NCBI GenBank assembly: GCA_013415575.1 | Contig: JAAEES010000008.1 | Span: forward strand, 1 to 16,865 | Source: Methanomicrobiales archaeon | Lineage (GTDB): Archaea > Halobacteriota > Methanomicrobia > Methanomicrobiales > Methanospirillaceae | Direction of reading: 5' to 3' | DNA length: 16,865 bases | Shown: one piece after another, positions 1 through 7,892 of the stretch | Numbering within the stretch: the stretch's first letter is position 1 | Layout of the letters: the number at the start of each line of letters is the position of its first letter | Notes under the pieces: generated by a model | Databases searched by the model: none | Told to the model about the DNA's origin: nothing | The model's input: the letters and a program-made list of their open reading frames with translations, nothing else | Translations under genes and position numbers: made by a program

Positions 1-7
1 TGATAAT

Positions 8-325
8 ATGGCATCGTTCCTGATCCTGATCATTCTTGAATTCTTCCTCATCCTCTTCCTCGCTCTCGGTTACCTTATCCGGTTCCGGGGTAGAGTGGAT
101 ATCATTGCAGGCTATAAGGAGGGAAGAATCAGGGATCCTGCAGCTCTCTCCCGACTTATTGGCAACAACCTTCTGCTGCTCGGGGCCCTGGCCGCCCTGT
201 CATTTGTCCTGGTGCTGGCATTTCCGGAGTATGAGGTGGTTATCTTTCTCCTCTTTGCGGTGATCATGGTGCCGGTGATCGGTATCGGTTCCGCCATCCT
301 GGGCAGGCGCTACCTGAAGAAGTGA
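8..325 (+). CDS. small DUF3784-like membrane protein
   Basis: A 105-residue hydrophobic protein with three likely membrane segments (about residues 3-23, 52-72 and 77-97) and a short charged loop after the first. The loop carries a G-R-V-D-I-I-A-G-Y-K-E-G pattern (about 28-39), which resembles the small DUF3784/SdpI-C-like integral membrane proteins, where an (L/I)IAGYN motif follows the first helix. The protein ends in a basic tail (RRYLKK). No function is known for this family. The start lies 7 bases from the window edge, so its promoter and any upstream partner cannot be judged. The gene converges on the minus-strand operon ending at 345, with only about 19 bases between. Family assignment is from motif memory only. 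Confidence 0.7.
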   Translation: MASFLILIILEFFLILFLALGYLIRFRGRVDIIAGYKEGRIRDPAALSRLIGNNLLLLGALAALSFVLVLAFPEYEVVIFLLFAVIMVPVIGIGSAILGRRYLKK

Positions 326-344
326 CACGCCGGCAGGTCTCTTC

Positions 345-560
345 TCAGCGCCGGATTGCGGATACCAGTTCTTCAGGACTGCAACCCTCCTCAAGGGGTA
401 TAAACCAGACGTCCGGTTCTTTCACGATAAAAAGGGCAATGGGAGTGACCGATCCGATAACCCCGGTCTCTGCTCTTCCGCAGAACTGTCTGAGAACCGG
501 GAGAATGGTGAATCCTACACATTCGACCGGCACTCCGCACCTGATTTCCGGGAAGCTCAT
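345..560 (-). CDS. small hypothetical protein, possible GerW-like fragment
   Basis: A 71-residue ORF whose ATG overlaps the stop of the DUF2953 gene by ATGA, so it is likely translationally coupled to it. I do not recognise it with certainty. Its pattern G-V-P-V-E-(x5)-I-L-P-V (about 9-22), followed by S-V-T-P-I-A-L-F-I-V (about 37-46), parallels G-T-P-L-D-(x5)-V-I-P-I and I-S-P-V-A-L-V-V-V in the GerW/YtfJ protein at the head of the same operon. It could be a shortened, diverged GerW-like domain that has lost the glycine-rich linker. No membrane segment or signal peptide is visible. It is the last gene of the operon. Confidence 0.55.
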   Translation of the reverse strand: MSFPEIRCGVPVECVGFTILPVLRQFCGRAETGVIGSVTPIALFIVKEPDVWFIPLEEGCSPEELVSAIRR

Positions 561-1213
561 GCTCGAGCCCCCTTCCGTTGCGGACTGGCGAAGGCCACCA
601 GGTGCCAGGTCCGGGGACTGAGAAACAGACGGATTACAAGGGCAGGAATAACCAGTGGGCAGTCAACCCGGAGGTCGCACCTGCAGGACCCCTCGAGCAG
701 CTCACGGTCGAAGACCGGGGATACAGAGAGTAATACCCTGCGGTCCTGCATGACAACCGGCCGTATCGCGGTATAGCAGCCAAAGGCCATTCCTGTCACG
801 GCCGGACTTGAGAAACCAAACCGGATATCACAGGCAAGTCTCCTGATACGGGTATGGCGGACCAGAGCCCTGATGATCCGCATCACAGCCGGTTTGAGCA
901 TCAGGATTTCCCTGAGGAGTTCACCGGTGGTCCTGAAATCCCATGCCGCTTGTGGCTCACCAGCTCTTGCGCCAGGTTCAACCACCTGACTCCAGATCCT
1001 GGTTTTCCCTATCAGGATATCGAGGACGGGGTTCCCGTTCCTGTATTTCATCCTGATCGAGAACAGGCACCACGATGCACCGGCACACAGGGATGTGGAC
1101 AAGTCCTGATGTTCAAAAACGAGTGATATATCGAGCGGGATAAGGCAGATGAGATACAGGGCCGCAGCAATGAACCCGATGAGAAGAAACGTGAAGAGGA
1201 CTGCGGCCGCCAT
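557..1213 (-). CDS. DUF2953 membrane-anchored protein
   Basis: A 218-residue protein with one N-terminal hydrophobic segment (about residues 4-28), followed by a soluble, beta-rich, arginine-rich domain. The G-x-x-x-G-x-x-x-A-I-R-P-V segment (about 139-152, in the stretch around GMAFGCYTAIRPV) and the following S-V-S-P-V-F-D pattern are typical of DUF2953, called YtfI in Bacillus. It lies 25 bases downstream of the GerW/YtfJ-like gene. In Firmicutes ytfI and ytfJ are also neighbours, so the context supports the call. Biochemical function is unknown; a membrane-attached partner of the GerW-like protein is an inference. No convincing Shine-Dalgarno sequence precedes the ATG. Confidence 0.7.
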   Translation of the reverse strand: MAAAVLFTFLLIGFIAAALYLICLIPLDISLVFEHQDLSTSLCAGASWCLFSIRMKYRNGNPVLDILIGKTRIWSQVVEPGARAGEPQAAWDFRTTGELLREILMLKPAVMRIIRALVRHTRIRRLACDIRFGFSSPAVTGMAFGCYTAIRPVVMQDRRVLLSVSPVFDRELLEGSCRCDLRVDCPLVIPALVIRLFLSPRTWHLVAFASPQRKGARA

Positions 1214-1238
1214 GGAGGTCCCCGGCAGGGAAAAGCGG

Positions 1239-1619
1239 TTATTTCTCCTCTTTCTTTCCAGACATCTCTTTTACGGCAGAGAGGACCTGCGGGGCGAGTG
1301 ACTCGGCGATGGTTGAGATAACCCTGACGACAGGACTCTCTTTCCGGAGCGACATCACCTGGATCCCCTCGATGCCCTTGATATCCTTGTGCACAACGAC
1401 CAGCGCCACCGGGGAGATCCCCCCGCCGCCTCCCGCGCCCGAACCACTGCCTTTCTTTTCGGCACCTTCTCCCATGCCTGCACCAAAGCCGAATCCGAAT
1501 TCGGCAATAGGAATTACTAACCGATCACCCAGATCGAGAGGTGTTCCGATGATATGGGCCGGTGAGAGGAGCTTTTCGAGTTCGTCAGTGGTCATCTTCA
1601 GCATCTCGTCTCCAGACAT
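1239..1619 (-). CDS. GerW/YtfJ family protein
   Basis: A 126-residue protein with the layout of the GerW/YtfJ family: a helical N-terminus, a G-T-P-L-D-L-G-D-(x3)-I-P-I segment (about 25-38), a glycine-rich stretch (about 42-67, FGFGFGAG and GAGGGGG), then I-S-P-V-A-L-V-V-V (68-76), and a C-terminal helix with a charged KKEEK tail. In Bacillus the relative is a spore protein linked to germination, but the family also occurs in non-sporulating bacteria and archaea, where its role is unknown. GAGGGAG lies 5 bases before the ATG (complement of 1625-1631) and supports this start. It is the first gene of a three-gene operon with DUF2953. Confidence 0.85.
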   Translation of the reverse strand: MSGDEMLKMTTDELEKLLSPAHIIGTPLDLGDRLVIPIAEFGFGFGAGMGEGAEKKGSGSGAGGGGGISPVALVVVHKDIKGIEGIQVMSLRKESPVVRVISTIAESLAPQVLSAVKEMSGKKEEK

Positions 1620-1650
1620 TTATTCTCCCTCGGGCAAATGTAGGTGGAGG

Positions 1651-1666
1651 AATCATAATAATATTA
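1651..1666 (-). promoter_or_regulatory. probable TATA box of the GerW-like operon
   Basis: Read on the minus strand this is an AT-only stretch (TAATATTATTAT) in GC-rich surroundings, about 35-45 bases upstream of the ATG at 1619. That spacing fits an archaeal promoter with a short leader carrying the GAGGGAG site. The call rests on composition and distance only. Confidence 0.4.
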
Positions 1667-1825
1667 CTCATTTGGGGAGATTCCTTTCATACAGAGGCTG
1701 ATACCGCATGAAGATCCGGCCCGTGAAGGGGTGATGGAGCCGTATAGTGATGCCGCCACTCACCACGAATCAGGTCTGTTGGTTGTTTCCGTTGATACTC
1801 TCCGTGCACGGGTCAGGCGGGACGA

Positions 1826-1832
1826 GAAAAAG
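1826..1832 (-). terminator. possible T-run terminator after the aldehyde dehydrogenase gene
   Basis: On the minus strand a TTTTT run flanked by C and T lies about 20 bases past the stop codon at 1849. Archaeal terminators are often simple T-runs without a hairpin. The rest of 1620-1848 shows no convincing gene. Confidence 0.3.
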
Positions 1833-1848
1833 AGCGGGGAGTGGTCCC

Positions 1849-3279
1849 TCACCAGCTGATGAAGAGAGACTTGGTCCGTGTGTAACCCTGGAAAGCCTGG
1901 AGCCCGTTCTCCCGTCCAAGACCGCTCTCCTTGACACCCTCGAAGGGGATTTCGGGCGGGAGGGTAAGGTGCTTGTTCACCCAGACGACACCGGCCTCAA
2001 CCCGCGAGAATACCTCATGGGCAACAGCCAGATCCCGGGTCCAGACCGATGCCCCGAGCCCGTATCGGGTCTCATTCGCCCGGCAAATACCCTCATCGAG
2101 ATCCCTGATCACGGTGACGGGAAGCACGGGGCCAAAAACCTCCCTGGTCATAAGCGGGCAGTCTGGATCCGGGTCCCCCACCAGGGTCGGAGGGTAGAAG
2201 AACCCCCTCTCGTACCCGGGTCCTGAAAGGGGTGATCCCCCGGTAAGAATCGTCCCCTGGCTCTTCTCTTTCACACTCTCCACCACCGAGATGATCCGTT
2301 CGAGCTGGGCCTTTCCCGAGAGCGGCCCCATCTCGACTGAAGGATCGGAGCCGTCTCCCACGACCAGGGATTCAGCTCTCTTTCGGAGGCGTGCGATGAA
2401 CTCGCGTGCAATATCCTCATGGACAAAGAGCCTTTTCACAGCAGTGCAGGTCTGGCCGGCATTATAAAACCGTCCCCGTACTGCCCCGTCCACTGCTTTC
2501 CCGATATCGGCATCCTTCCAGACAATCATCGGATCTGAGCCGCCAAGCTCGAGGTGGATTTCCGCGAGCCGGGACCCGGCCAGTTCCCGGACCCGGTCGC
2601 CGGTTTCCATGTCACCCGTGAATGAGATCTTCCTGATCCCCGGGTGCTTCACCAGTCCCTCCCCCACAACATCACCCCTGCCGGTGACGATATTCAGCAC
2701 CCCCGGGGGGAGGCCGGCCTCTTCCATGAGAGCGGTGACCGAGAGGCTGGTCAGGGGGGTTGCTGAGGCCGGTTTGAAGACCAGCGTATTACCCGCCAGG
2801 AGGGCAGGCCCAACTTTCCATCCCATGAGGATGACCGGCATGTTCCAGGGGACGATCGCCCCGCAGACGCCGAGCGGGTCATGCCGCACCAGGCAGTCCC
2901 CGGCAGAACCAAGGCCGATATATTCACCGTGCATGGCCCCGGCAATCCCGGCATAGAATTCGAGGATATTGGCAAAGCCACGGACCTCATCGACGGCATC
3001 GCGGACAGGTTTCCCCTGCTCAGCGGTGAGTAGTGAGGCGAGATCATGGGAGTGCTCCCGCACGCTCGCTGCTGCCTGGAACAGTATCATCCCCCGATCC
3101 CGCACCGTCCGTCCGGCCCACGCATCGAAAGCAGTTTCAGCGGCACGCACCGCATCATCAACCTCGTAGATAGTCCCCTCAGGCACCCGGTCGATCTCGA
3201 TGCCGGTTGCCGGGTTGATAACCGGCATCCGGGCATCATCGGTCGAAGAGACGTCTTTGCCCCCAATCCGCATCTGCAT
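1849..3279 (-). CDS. NAD(P)-dependent aldehyde dehydrogenase (succinate-semialdehyde type)
   Basis: A 476-residue protein, full length for the soluble aldehyde dehydrogenase superfamily, which oxidises an aldehyde to the acid with NAD or NADP. Visible landmarks are the P-W-N segment (144-146), cofactor Lys169 in V-F-K-P-A, F-T-G-D-x-x-T-G (220-227), general base Glu244 in L-E-L-G-G, and the catalytic cysteine Cys278 in G-Q-T-C-T-A. The E-V-F-G-P-V-L-P-V motif and the C-terminal F-x-G-V-K-x-S-G-L-G-R-E motif follow. It resembles the succinate-semialdehyde/lactaldehyde group, but the substrate cannot be read from the sequence. A second ATG lies two codons in (3273), and neither start has a clear Shine-Dalgarno sequence. 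The gene is divergent from the DUF362 gene across 150 bases. Confidence 0.9.
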   Translation of the reverse strand: MQMRIGGKDVSSTDDARMPVINPATGIEIDRVPEGTIYEVDDAVRAAETAFDAWAGRTVRDRGMILFQAAASVREHSHDLASLLTAEQGKPVRDAVDEVRGFANILEFYAGIAGAMHGEYIGLGSAGDCLVRHDPLGVCGAIVPWNMPVILMGWKVGPALLAGNTLVFKPASATPLTSLSVTALMEEAGLPPGVLNIVTGRGDVVGEGLVKHPGIRKISFTGDMETGDRVRELAGSRLAEIHLELGGSDPMIVWKDADIGKAVDGAVRGRFYNAGQTCTAVKRLFVHEDIAREFIARLRKRAESLVVGDGSDPSVEMGPLSGKAQLERIISVVESVKEKSQGTILTGGSPLSGPGYERGFFYPPTLVGDPDPDCPLMTREVFGPVLPVTVIRDLDEGICRANETRYGLGASVWTRDLAVAHEVFSRVEAGVVWVNKHLTLPPEIPFEGVKESGLGRENGLQAFQGYTRTKSLFISW

Positions 3280-3445
3280 AGAGAGGAAACGGCATGCACG
3301 GACTTAACCGCTCCGGGAGATGAAAGGGATCAATCTGCTGCTTCCGTCACGCCACCGCAGTTCGGGCGTTATGCAATTGTCGTGGAGCCTCAGGACTGGG
3401 AATCCTTAATGAGCTCTTCACTCAGACTGAATGTCCGGGGTTGGC

Positions 3446-4348
3446 ATGGCAGAGGTGTTTGTGCTTAAAACGACCGACCGCACAGGGGGTATCACTCAGG
3501 TATTCGAAGCAGTCGGGCCGGATATCGCCGGAAAAGCGGTGGTGTTCAAGGCAAATTACAATAGTGCTGATCCGTTTCCGGCCTCAACGTATCCGGATAC
3601 ACTTCAGGCAATCGCCAACGAGATCATGAACAGGGATCCGATATCACTCTCACTAATTGAGCGGAGCGGCATGGGATCCACGCGCCGGGTCCTTGAGCAT
3701 TGCCGGGTTTATGAAAACCTCACCCCCCTCGGTGTGGATATCGTCGTGCTGGATGATCTTCCCGCATCCGGCTGGAGTCATATATCCCGTGAGGGAACAC
3801 ACTGGAGAACAGGTTTTTCTCTCCCGAAACAGCTGCTCTCTTCCGGAGCGGTTGTTCAGACCTGTTGCTTAAAAACCCACCGATTCGGGGGGCATTTTAC
3901 CCTGTCGCTGAAAAATTCAGTCGGCCTGGTGGCAAAGACCCTGCCTGGCAGTACCTATGACTATATGCACGAGCTCCATAGCTCCCCGTTCCAACGGCAG
4001 ATGATCGCGGAGATCAACCGGGCGTATCCGGTGGATGCGGTTATCATGGATGCCGTTGAGGGATTTGCCAGTGGCGGGCCTGAAGACGGGAAGCGGATTG
4101 CCCCCGGGCTCCTGCTTGGAAGCCGGGACCGGGTAGCCATCGATGCAGCGGGAGTAGCGCTCCTGCGATCATACGGCTCCACGCCCGAAGTGATGAACGG
4201 CCGGATATATTCCCTGGATCAGATAGCACGGGCAGCTGAGCTGGGGGTGGGTTGTGCAGATCCCCGGGAGATTGAATTGATCCCTCTCAACGAAGAGAGC
4301 CGGTATGATGCAGACAGGATCGCGAAAATCATTAGGGAGGAAGGATGA
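3446..4348 (+). CDS. DUF362 domain protein
   Basis: A protein of about 300 residues covering one DUF362 domain. Characteristic features are V-V-F-K-A-N-Y-N near the N-terminus (residue about 30), C-C-L-K-T-H-R-F-G-G-H-F-T-L-S-L-K-N-S-V-G (about 138-158), A-V-I-M-D-A-V-E-G-F-A-S-G-G-P (about 198-212), and A-I-D-A-A-G-V-A-L-L. DUF362 proteins are common in methanogens, often next to ferredoxin domains, but have no agreed function. No iron-sulfur cysteine cluster is visible here. An ATG at 3431 lies five codons upstream with no ribosome binding site, whereas CCGGGG sits a few bases before the ATG at 3446, so the shorter start is preferred. Confidence 0.82.
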   Translation: MAEVFVLKTTDRTGGITQVFEAVGPDIAGKAVVFKANYNSADPFPASTYPDTLQAIANEIMNRDPISLSLIERSGMGSTRRVLEHCRVYENLTPLGVDIVVLDDLPASGWSHISREGTHWRTGFSLPKQLLSSGAVVQTCCLKTHRFGGHFTLSLKNSVGLVAKTLPGSTYDYMHELHSSPFQRQMIAEINRAYPVDAVIMDAVEGFASGGPEDGKRIAPGLLLGSRDRVAIDAAGVALLRSYGSTPEVMNGRIYSLDQIARAAELGVGCADPREIELIPLNEESRYDADRIAKIIREEG

Positions 4349-4407
4349 CCGCCGCAATCATTTTTTTGTATCATTCCTTATTCGGGAGAAGAGGTGGATG
4401 TGCATGA
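4345..4407 (+). CDS. candidate 20-residue coupling minigene
   Basis: An ATG overlaps the DUF362 stop (ATGA at 4345-4348) and is preceded by a strong purine-rich site, GGGAGGAAGG. The ORF runs 20 codons (MTAAIIFLYHSLFGRRGGCA) and its TGA overlaps the preferred start of the phosphodiesterase gene (ATGA at 4404-4407). It may be a tiny gene, or simply a translated spacer that passes ribosomes from one gene to the next. The TTTTTTT run at 4361-4367 lies inside it and could instead be a transcription terminator, in which case the ORF would be accidental. Confidence 0.35.
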   Translation: MTAAIIFLYHSLFGRRGGCA

Positions 4408-4910
4408 GAATCGGAATTCTTGGGGACACCCATGATCATCTGCCCAATATCAGACACGCGGTGGGCATGCTGAACCGTGAAGCGGACGGTCTCGTTCTTC
4501 ACACCGGGGATTTCATCTCGCCCTTTGTAATACCGGAACTCGCCGGACTTGACGGGACGGTAATCGGGGTCTATGGGAATAATGACGGAGACAGGGATCT
4601 CCTGAGAACACGGTGCGGAGAGAGTGGCAATGTTCGGATAGAGGGAAATTTTTACGAAATGGAGTATGACGGACTGCGCATTGCCCTGCTCCACGGGCAC
4701 GAGAAGGCTCTGCTTGCCGACCTGATTGAGAGCGGGCTCTTCGATCTGGTGGTACACGGGCATACCCACCGGGCATCAGTCTCGGCCCGGGGGAAAACAC
4801 TGGTGATAAACCCTGGCGAGGTGTGCGGGTACCTCACCGGTTCCCCAACCTGCGCCCTCTATGACACCCGAAGCCGGGACGGGGTGATCCTCCCCCTTTT
4901 TAGCGAATAA
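4404..4910 (+). CDS. YfcE/MJ0936-type metallophosphodiesterase
   Basis: A 168-residue calcineurin-like phosphoesterase of the small MJ0936/YfcE type, which hydrolyses phosphodiesters using two metal ions. The metal-binding motifs appear in order: G-D-T-H (Asp8, His10), T-G-D-F (Asp36), G-N-N-D (Asn59/Asn60, Asp61), H-G-H (97-99) and H-G-H-T-H (118-122). Length and motif order match the family throughout. ATGs occur at 4398 and 4404. GAGGTG at 4391-4396 touches the first but sits 7 bases from the second, so 4404 is preferred. The physiological substrate is not known from sequence. Confidence 0.92.
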   Translation: MRIGILGDTHDHLPNIRHAVGMLNREADGLVLHTGDFISPFVIPELAGLDGTVIGVYGNNDGDRDLLRTRCGESGNVRIEGNFYEMEYDGLRIALLHGHEKALLADLIESGLFDLVVHGHTHRASVSARGKTLVINPGEVCGYLTGSPTCALYDTRSRDGVILPLFSE

Positions 4911-4953
4911 AAATCGCGAGATTCATACCTGATAACGTCTTATTGTTAGCCTT

Positions 4954-6474
4954 ATGCAGAAATCGATCGGAGTTATCGCGGGAGTACTGGTGTTTATCGT
5001 AATATCGCTGCTTCCCCTTGATCCCGTATCGATTCCTCCGGAAGCAAAGTATGCCGCTGCGGTGACCGGCCTGATGGTTGTCTGGTGGCTGACCGAGGCA
5101 ATTCCTATCTATGCGACAGCGCTGGTCCCGCTGGTTCTTTTTCCAATTCTGGGGATCCTGACCCCAAAAGAGGCAGCGGTCTCCTATGCGGATCAGACCG
5201 TCTTCCTCTTCATGGGCGGGTTTTTTATCGCTGCTGCCATGATGCGTTGGAATCTCCACAAACGAATAGCGCTCCATGTGATCGAGCTCTTCGGCAGCGG
5301 ACCGCGAAAACTGATCCTCGGGTTCATGGCTGCCACTGCCTTCCTCTCCATGTGGATCTCCAACACGGCCACGGCTATGATGATGATCCCCATTGCGATG
5401 GCTCTGGTGGCAACGCTCATGCCCGAAGCAATTTCCGATCAAAATGGAGGGAGTAAAGAACAGAAGCAGTTTGCCACCTGCCTCCTCCTTGCCGTTGCCT
5501 ACGCGGCAACCATCGGGGGCATGGCCACGCTCATCGGAACGCCACCGAATGGGATCCTGGTTGCCCAGCTCTCTAATATCTTCCCCGAGGCACCAAGCAT
5601 CGATTTCTTCTCGTGGATGATCTTCGCCGTCCCCTTCATGGTGATCTTCCTCGCCATCGCCTGGTTCTGGCTCACCTACGTCGCTCACCGAAACCTGCCC
5701 CGGGTTATCTCGGGGAGCAGGGAGGTTATCCACCATGAACTGACCGGGATGGGACCGCTCGGGACTGGTGAACGGTGGACACTCCTTATCTTTTCCCTGG
5801 TCGCCCTTGCCTGGATTTTCCGCGCTGAAAAGACCATCGGTGACTTTGTCATCCCCGGTATCAATACCTATATCCCCGGGGTGAGCGATGCGACCATCGC
5901 CATAACCGGGGCACTCCTCCTGTTCCTGCTTCCCGTCGACCTTGAAAAAGGTATCTTCACCCTCGATTGGGAATCTGCACGGAAGATCCCGTGGGGGGTC
6001 CTCATCCTCTTCGGTGGCGGTATCTGCCTCTCCGAGGGTATCATCGCCAGCGGACTCGCAAAGCTCATCGCCTCATCATTCACGGTGCTGCATGTGCTGC
6101 CACTCATCCTGATCGTGCTCCTCATAACCCTGTTAATCACCTTCCTCAATGAGGTGGTCTCGAATACGGCAATCGCCTCGATCATGGTCCCGCTGATGGC
6201 TATCACCTCGGTGACCATGGGGATCAACCCCATGTTCCTGATGGTCGCTGCGGCACTGGCCTCCTCACTCGGGTTCATGCTCCCCGTAGGGACACCCCCC
6301 AATGCCATCGCCTACGGAACAGGGTATATCTCCACAAAGGAGATGGCCCGCGCAGGGTTTGCCCTCAACATCATCGGCTGTATCCTGGTAACCCTCTTCA
6401 TGACCCTGGTTGTCCCTATGGCACTCGGGCTCTCACCTGAAATTCCGGCATGGGCGGTACTGCCCGGCATGTGA
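4954..6474 (+). CDS. SLC13/DASS family sodium-coupled anion transporter
   Basis: A 506-residue integral membrane protein of the divalent anion:sodium symporter family, which imports di- or tricarboxylates such as succinate or malate, or sulfate, with sodium. It shows the inverted-repeat layout of the family: two S-N-T sodium/substrate motifs (136-138 and 403-405), each followed later by G-T-P-P-N (195-199 and 446-450). Many hydrophobic helices are visible, with a charged loop at about 160-172. The ATG has no Shine-Dalgarno sequence. An AT-rich GAATAAAAAT stretch about 40 bases upstream, overlapping the end of the previous gene, may be its TATA box. Substrate is uncertain; methanogens using organic acids as carbon source would be consistent with a dicarboxylate. 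Confidence 0.92.
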   Translation: MQKSIGVIAGVLVFIVISLLPLDPVSIPPEAKYAAAVTGLMVVWWLTEAIPIYATALVPLVLFPILGILTPKEAAVSYADQTVFLFMGGFFIAAAMMRWNLHKRIALHVIELFGSGPRKLILGFMAATAFLSMWISNTATAMMMIPIAMALVATLMPEAISDQNGGSKEQKQFATCLLLAVAYAATIGGMATLIGTPPNGILVAQLSNIFPEAPSIDFFSWMIFAVPFMVIFLAIAWFWLTYVAHRNLPRVISGSREVIHHELTGMGPLGTGERWTLLIFSLVALAWIFRAEKTIGDFVIPGINTYIPGVSDATIAITGALLLFLLPVDLEKGIFTLDWESARKIPWGVLILFGGGICLSEGIIASGLAKLIASSFTVLHVLPLILIVLLITLLITFLNEVVSNTAIASIMVPLMAITSVTMGINPMFLMVAAALASSLGFMLPVGTPPNAIAYGTGYISTKEMARAGFALNIIGCILVTLFMTLVVPMALGLSPEIPAWAVLPGM

Positions 6475-6478
6475 TGGA

Positions 6479-7780
6479 TTACAGGTCTGAGAGGAGTAGT
6501 GCCATCCGGTCGAAGATTGCCGATACCTCTTTTTCGGCCAGAGCGCAGTTGCAGTAACCAGTGGCAAGACTGAGTGAACCGCGGCAGGTACTTGCGGCAA
6601 TGCCAAACCCGGGGGGATACTCAACAGGGGGGAGCATCCAGGCCTCTGCAACCGGGATCAGACCATAGTCGAGGACACTCTCAGGGATGACCCCCAGATT
6701 GGAGAAGAAAGGATTTTTTTCCCTCCTGCCTTCGCGGGTCTCCTGCTCGAGCTTCTGGAGATATCGCTTCATCCGTTCGTACCCTCCGGAGAAGTCTCTG
6801 TAGATCCGTTCAGCTGCCCCGATGCCGGCATGCCCCTGTTTCCGCTCTTCCATAGCAGCATGGACCCGGTTGATCACGGTGAAGAGGGGTAGACCCGGCT
6901 CAGCCATGACCGGGACTTCAAACGCGACCGAAAGGTTGGCGAGTGAAGGGAAGGAGTCAGGTGAGAGGTAACGCCGGAGATCGATAGAGGTGAGCACCGG
7001 GAGTGCATTTATCCTGAGTTCGGGCACCGATTCGGCCAGCGCAAGGGTAAATGCGGAAAGGAGCACATCGTTCACCGTCACCCCCAGCGTTCCGGCCCTG
7101 GCCTTGATGGACGTCAGGATGCCAGGGTGAAAACGGACCACCTTGTACCCCGGATCCCGTATTGTGCAGGATCGCATGGGAAGGCTCCATGAACTCACCT
7201 GGTCCCCGTATCTTAGGAATGCCTCTTCCCGCTCTGTCGGAGAAAAGAGCCGGAGCAGGCTCTCAAAGGACCGGTCATGGGAGTTTTTCAATGGCAGGAA
7301 CTGGGCCGGAGCAGACCGTGCATGGTAGAGCCGGGCTATCCGGCTTCCGAACGATTTGACGCCATATGCATCACTGATGGTGTGATTTACAGAAATGCAG
7401 AGAAGATCGTGGTCCGACCTGATGAGCCGGACTCGCGCCTGTGGGCCTGTTGCCGGATCAAGGGGTTCGGTGAGGAGCGCCCGGAGTGTGGCATCAGGAT
7501 CCGTGGTCGTGATAACAGCATAGGTCCGACCCACTGCATCGGGGTCGGGTATGAAGTGCGGTGGTTCCCCTTCCTGAAAACGCATGGTCGTCAGTGGTTC
7601 GGCCTCGCATGCGGACCGGACTGCGACGGCGAGCACCGGCTCGCTGAGCCTGCCGCCAAAACGGATGACCAAATGGATCATCTGGTCCCAGATCGTGGAG
7701 AGGAGAAAGTTCCACTGGTCGTTGATAGTTGCCGGGATACATTCACCCCTCCCTTCATCGTCCATCTGGGCAGTCCTCAT
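6479..7780 (-). CDS. stand-alone condensation-domain (acyltransferase-like) protein
   Basis: A 433-residue single-domain protein related to nonribosomal-peptide condensation domains and PapA/alcohol acetyltransferase-like acyltransferases. The active-site motif HHxxxDG appears as N-H-T-I-S-D-A-Y-G (132-140): the second, catalytic histidine (His133) and the structural aspartate (Asp137) are kept, while the first histidine is Asn. Other landmarks are the V-N-D-V-L-L-S-A-F-T-L-A-L segment in the middle and F-F-S-N-L-G-V-I-P-E (about 350-360). No adenylation or carrier domain lies nearby, so it probably transfers an acyl group to an alcohol or amine. Alternative starts are Met1 and Met6; GAGG lies about 9 bases before Met6 (7765). 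It converges with the transporter gene, 4 bases apart. Confidence 0.8.
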   Translation of the reverse strand: MRTAQMDDEGRGECIPATINDQWNFLLSTIWDQMIHLVIRFGGRLSEPVLAVAVRSACEAEPLTTMRFQEGEPPHFIPDPDAVGRTYAVITTTDPDATLRALLTEPLDPATGPQARVRLIRSDHDLLCISVNHTISDAYGVKSFGSRIARLYHARSAPAQFLPLKNSHDRSFESLLRLFSPTEREEAFLRYGDQVSSWSLPMRSCTIRDPGYKVVRFHPGILTSIKARAGTLGVTVNDVLLSAFTLALAESVPELRINALPVLTSIDLRRYLSPDSFPSLANLSVAFEVPVMAEPGLPLFTVINRVHAAMEERKQGHAGIGAAERIYRDFSGGYERMKRYLQKLEQETREGRREKNPFFSNLGVIPESVLDYGLIPVAEAWMLPPVEYPPGFGIAASTCRGSLSLATGYCNCALAEKEVSAIFDRMALLLSDL

Positions 7781-7818
7781 AAAAACATTGACTCTATTCT
7801 TCCGTATTCTTCGTTTTA

Positions 7819-7835
7819 CGGGAATATAATTCCCG
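7819..7835. promoter_or_regulatory. perfect palindrome over the likely promoter of the condensation-domain gene
   Basis: CGGGAAT-ATA-ATTCCCG has 7-base arms and a 3-base centre. On the minus strand its AT core (TTATAT) is about 45-50 bases before the condensation-domain start, a plausible TATA box. An operator overlapping the TATA box is inferred. Confidence 0.5.
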
Positions 7836-7881
7836 GGGATAGACCGCAGAAAAATGTTCGGACGCTTTCACCACTTTTCCT

Positions 7882-7892
7882 GGGAAATTCCC
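7882..7892. repeat. second GGGAA/TTCCC palindrome
   Basis: GGGAA-A-TTCCC lies 47 bases beyond the end of the larger palindrome at 7819-7835. It reuses the same half-site with a shorter centre, and both copies are followed by GG. It is in the 236-base divergent gap between the condensation-domain gene and trpB2, which holds no other gene. Confidence 0.35.

Noticed and set aside
2216..3279. Unusual F-T-G-D in place of F-T-G-S in the aldehyde dehydrogenase
   Set aside because: Asp at this position is seen in other members of the family, and all catalytic residues are present, so it is not a sign of inactivation.
4900..5736. Minus-strand ORF (278 codons) opposite the transporter
   Set aside because: Its translation is extremely rich in H, D, G and E, as expected from the reverse complement of membrane-protein codons. 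No family pattern.
7819..7835. NrpR nitrogen-regulation operator
   Set aside because: The known operator has GGAA-N6-TTCC; here the spacing is 5, and the neighbouring genes are not nitrogen-assimilation genes.
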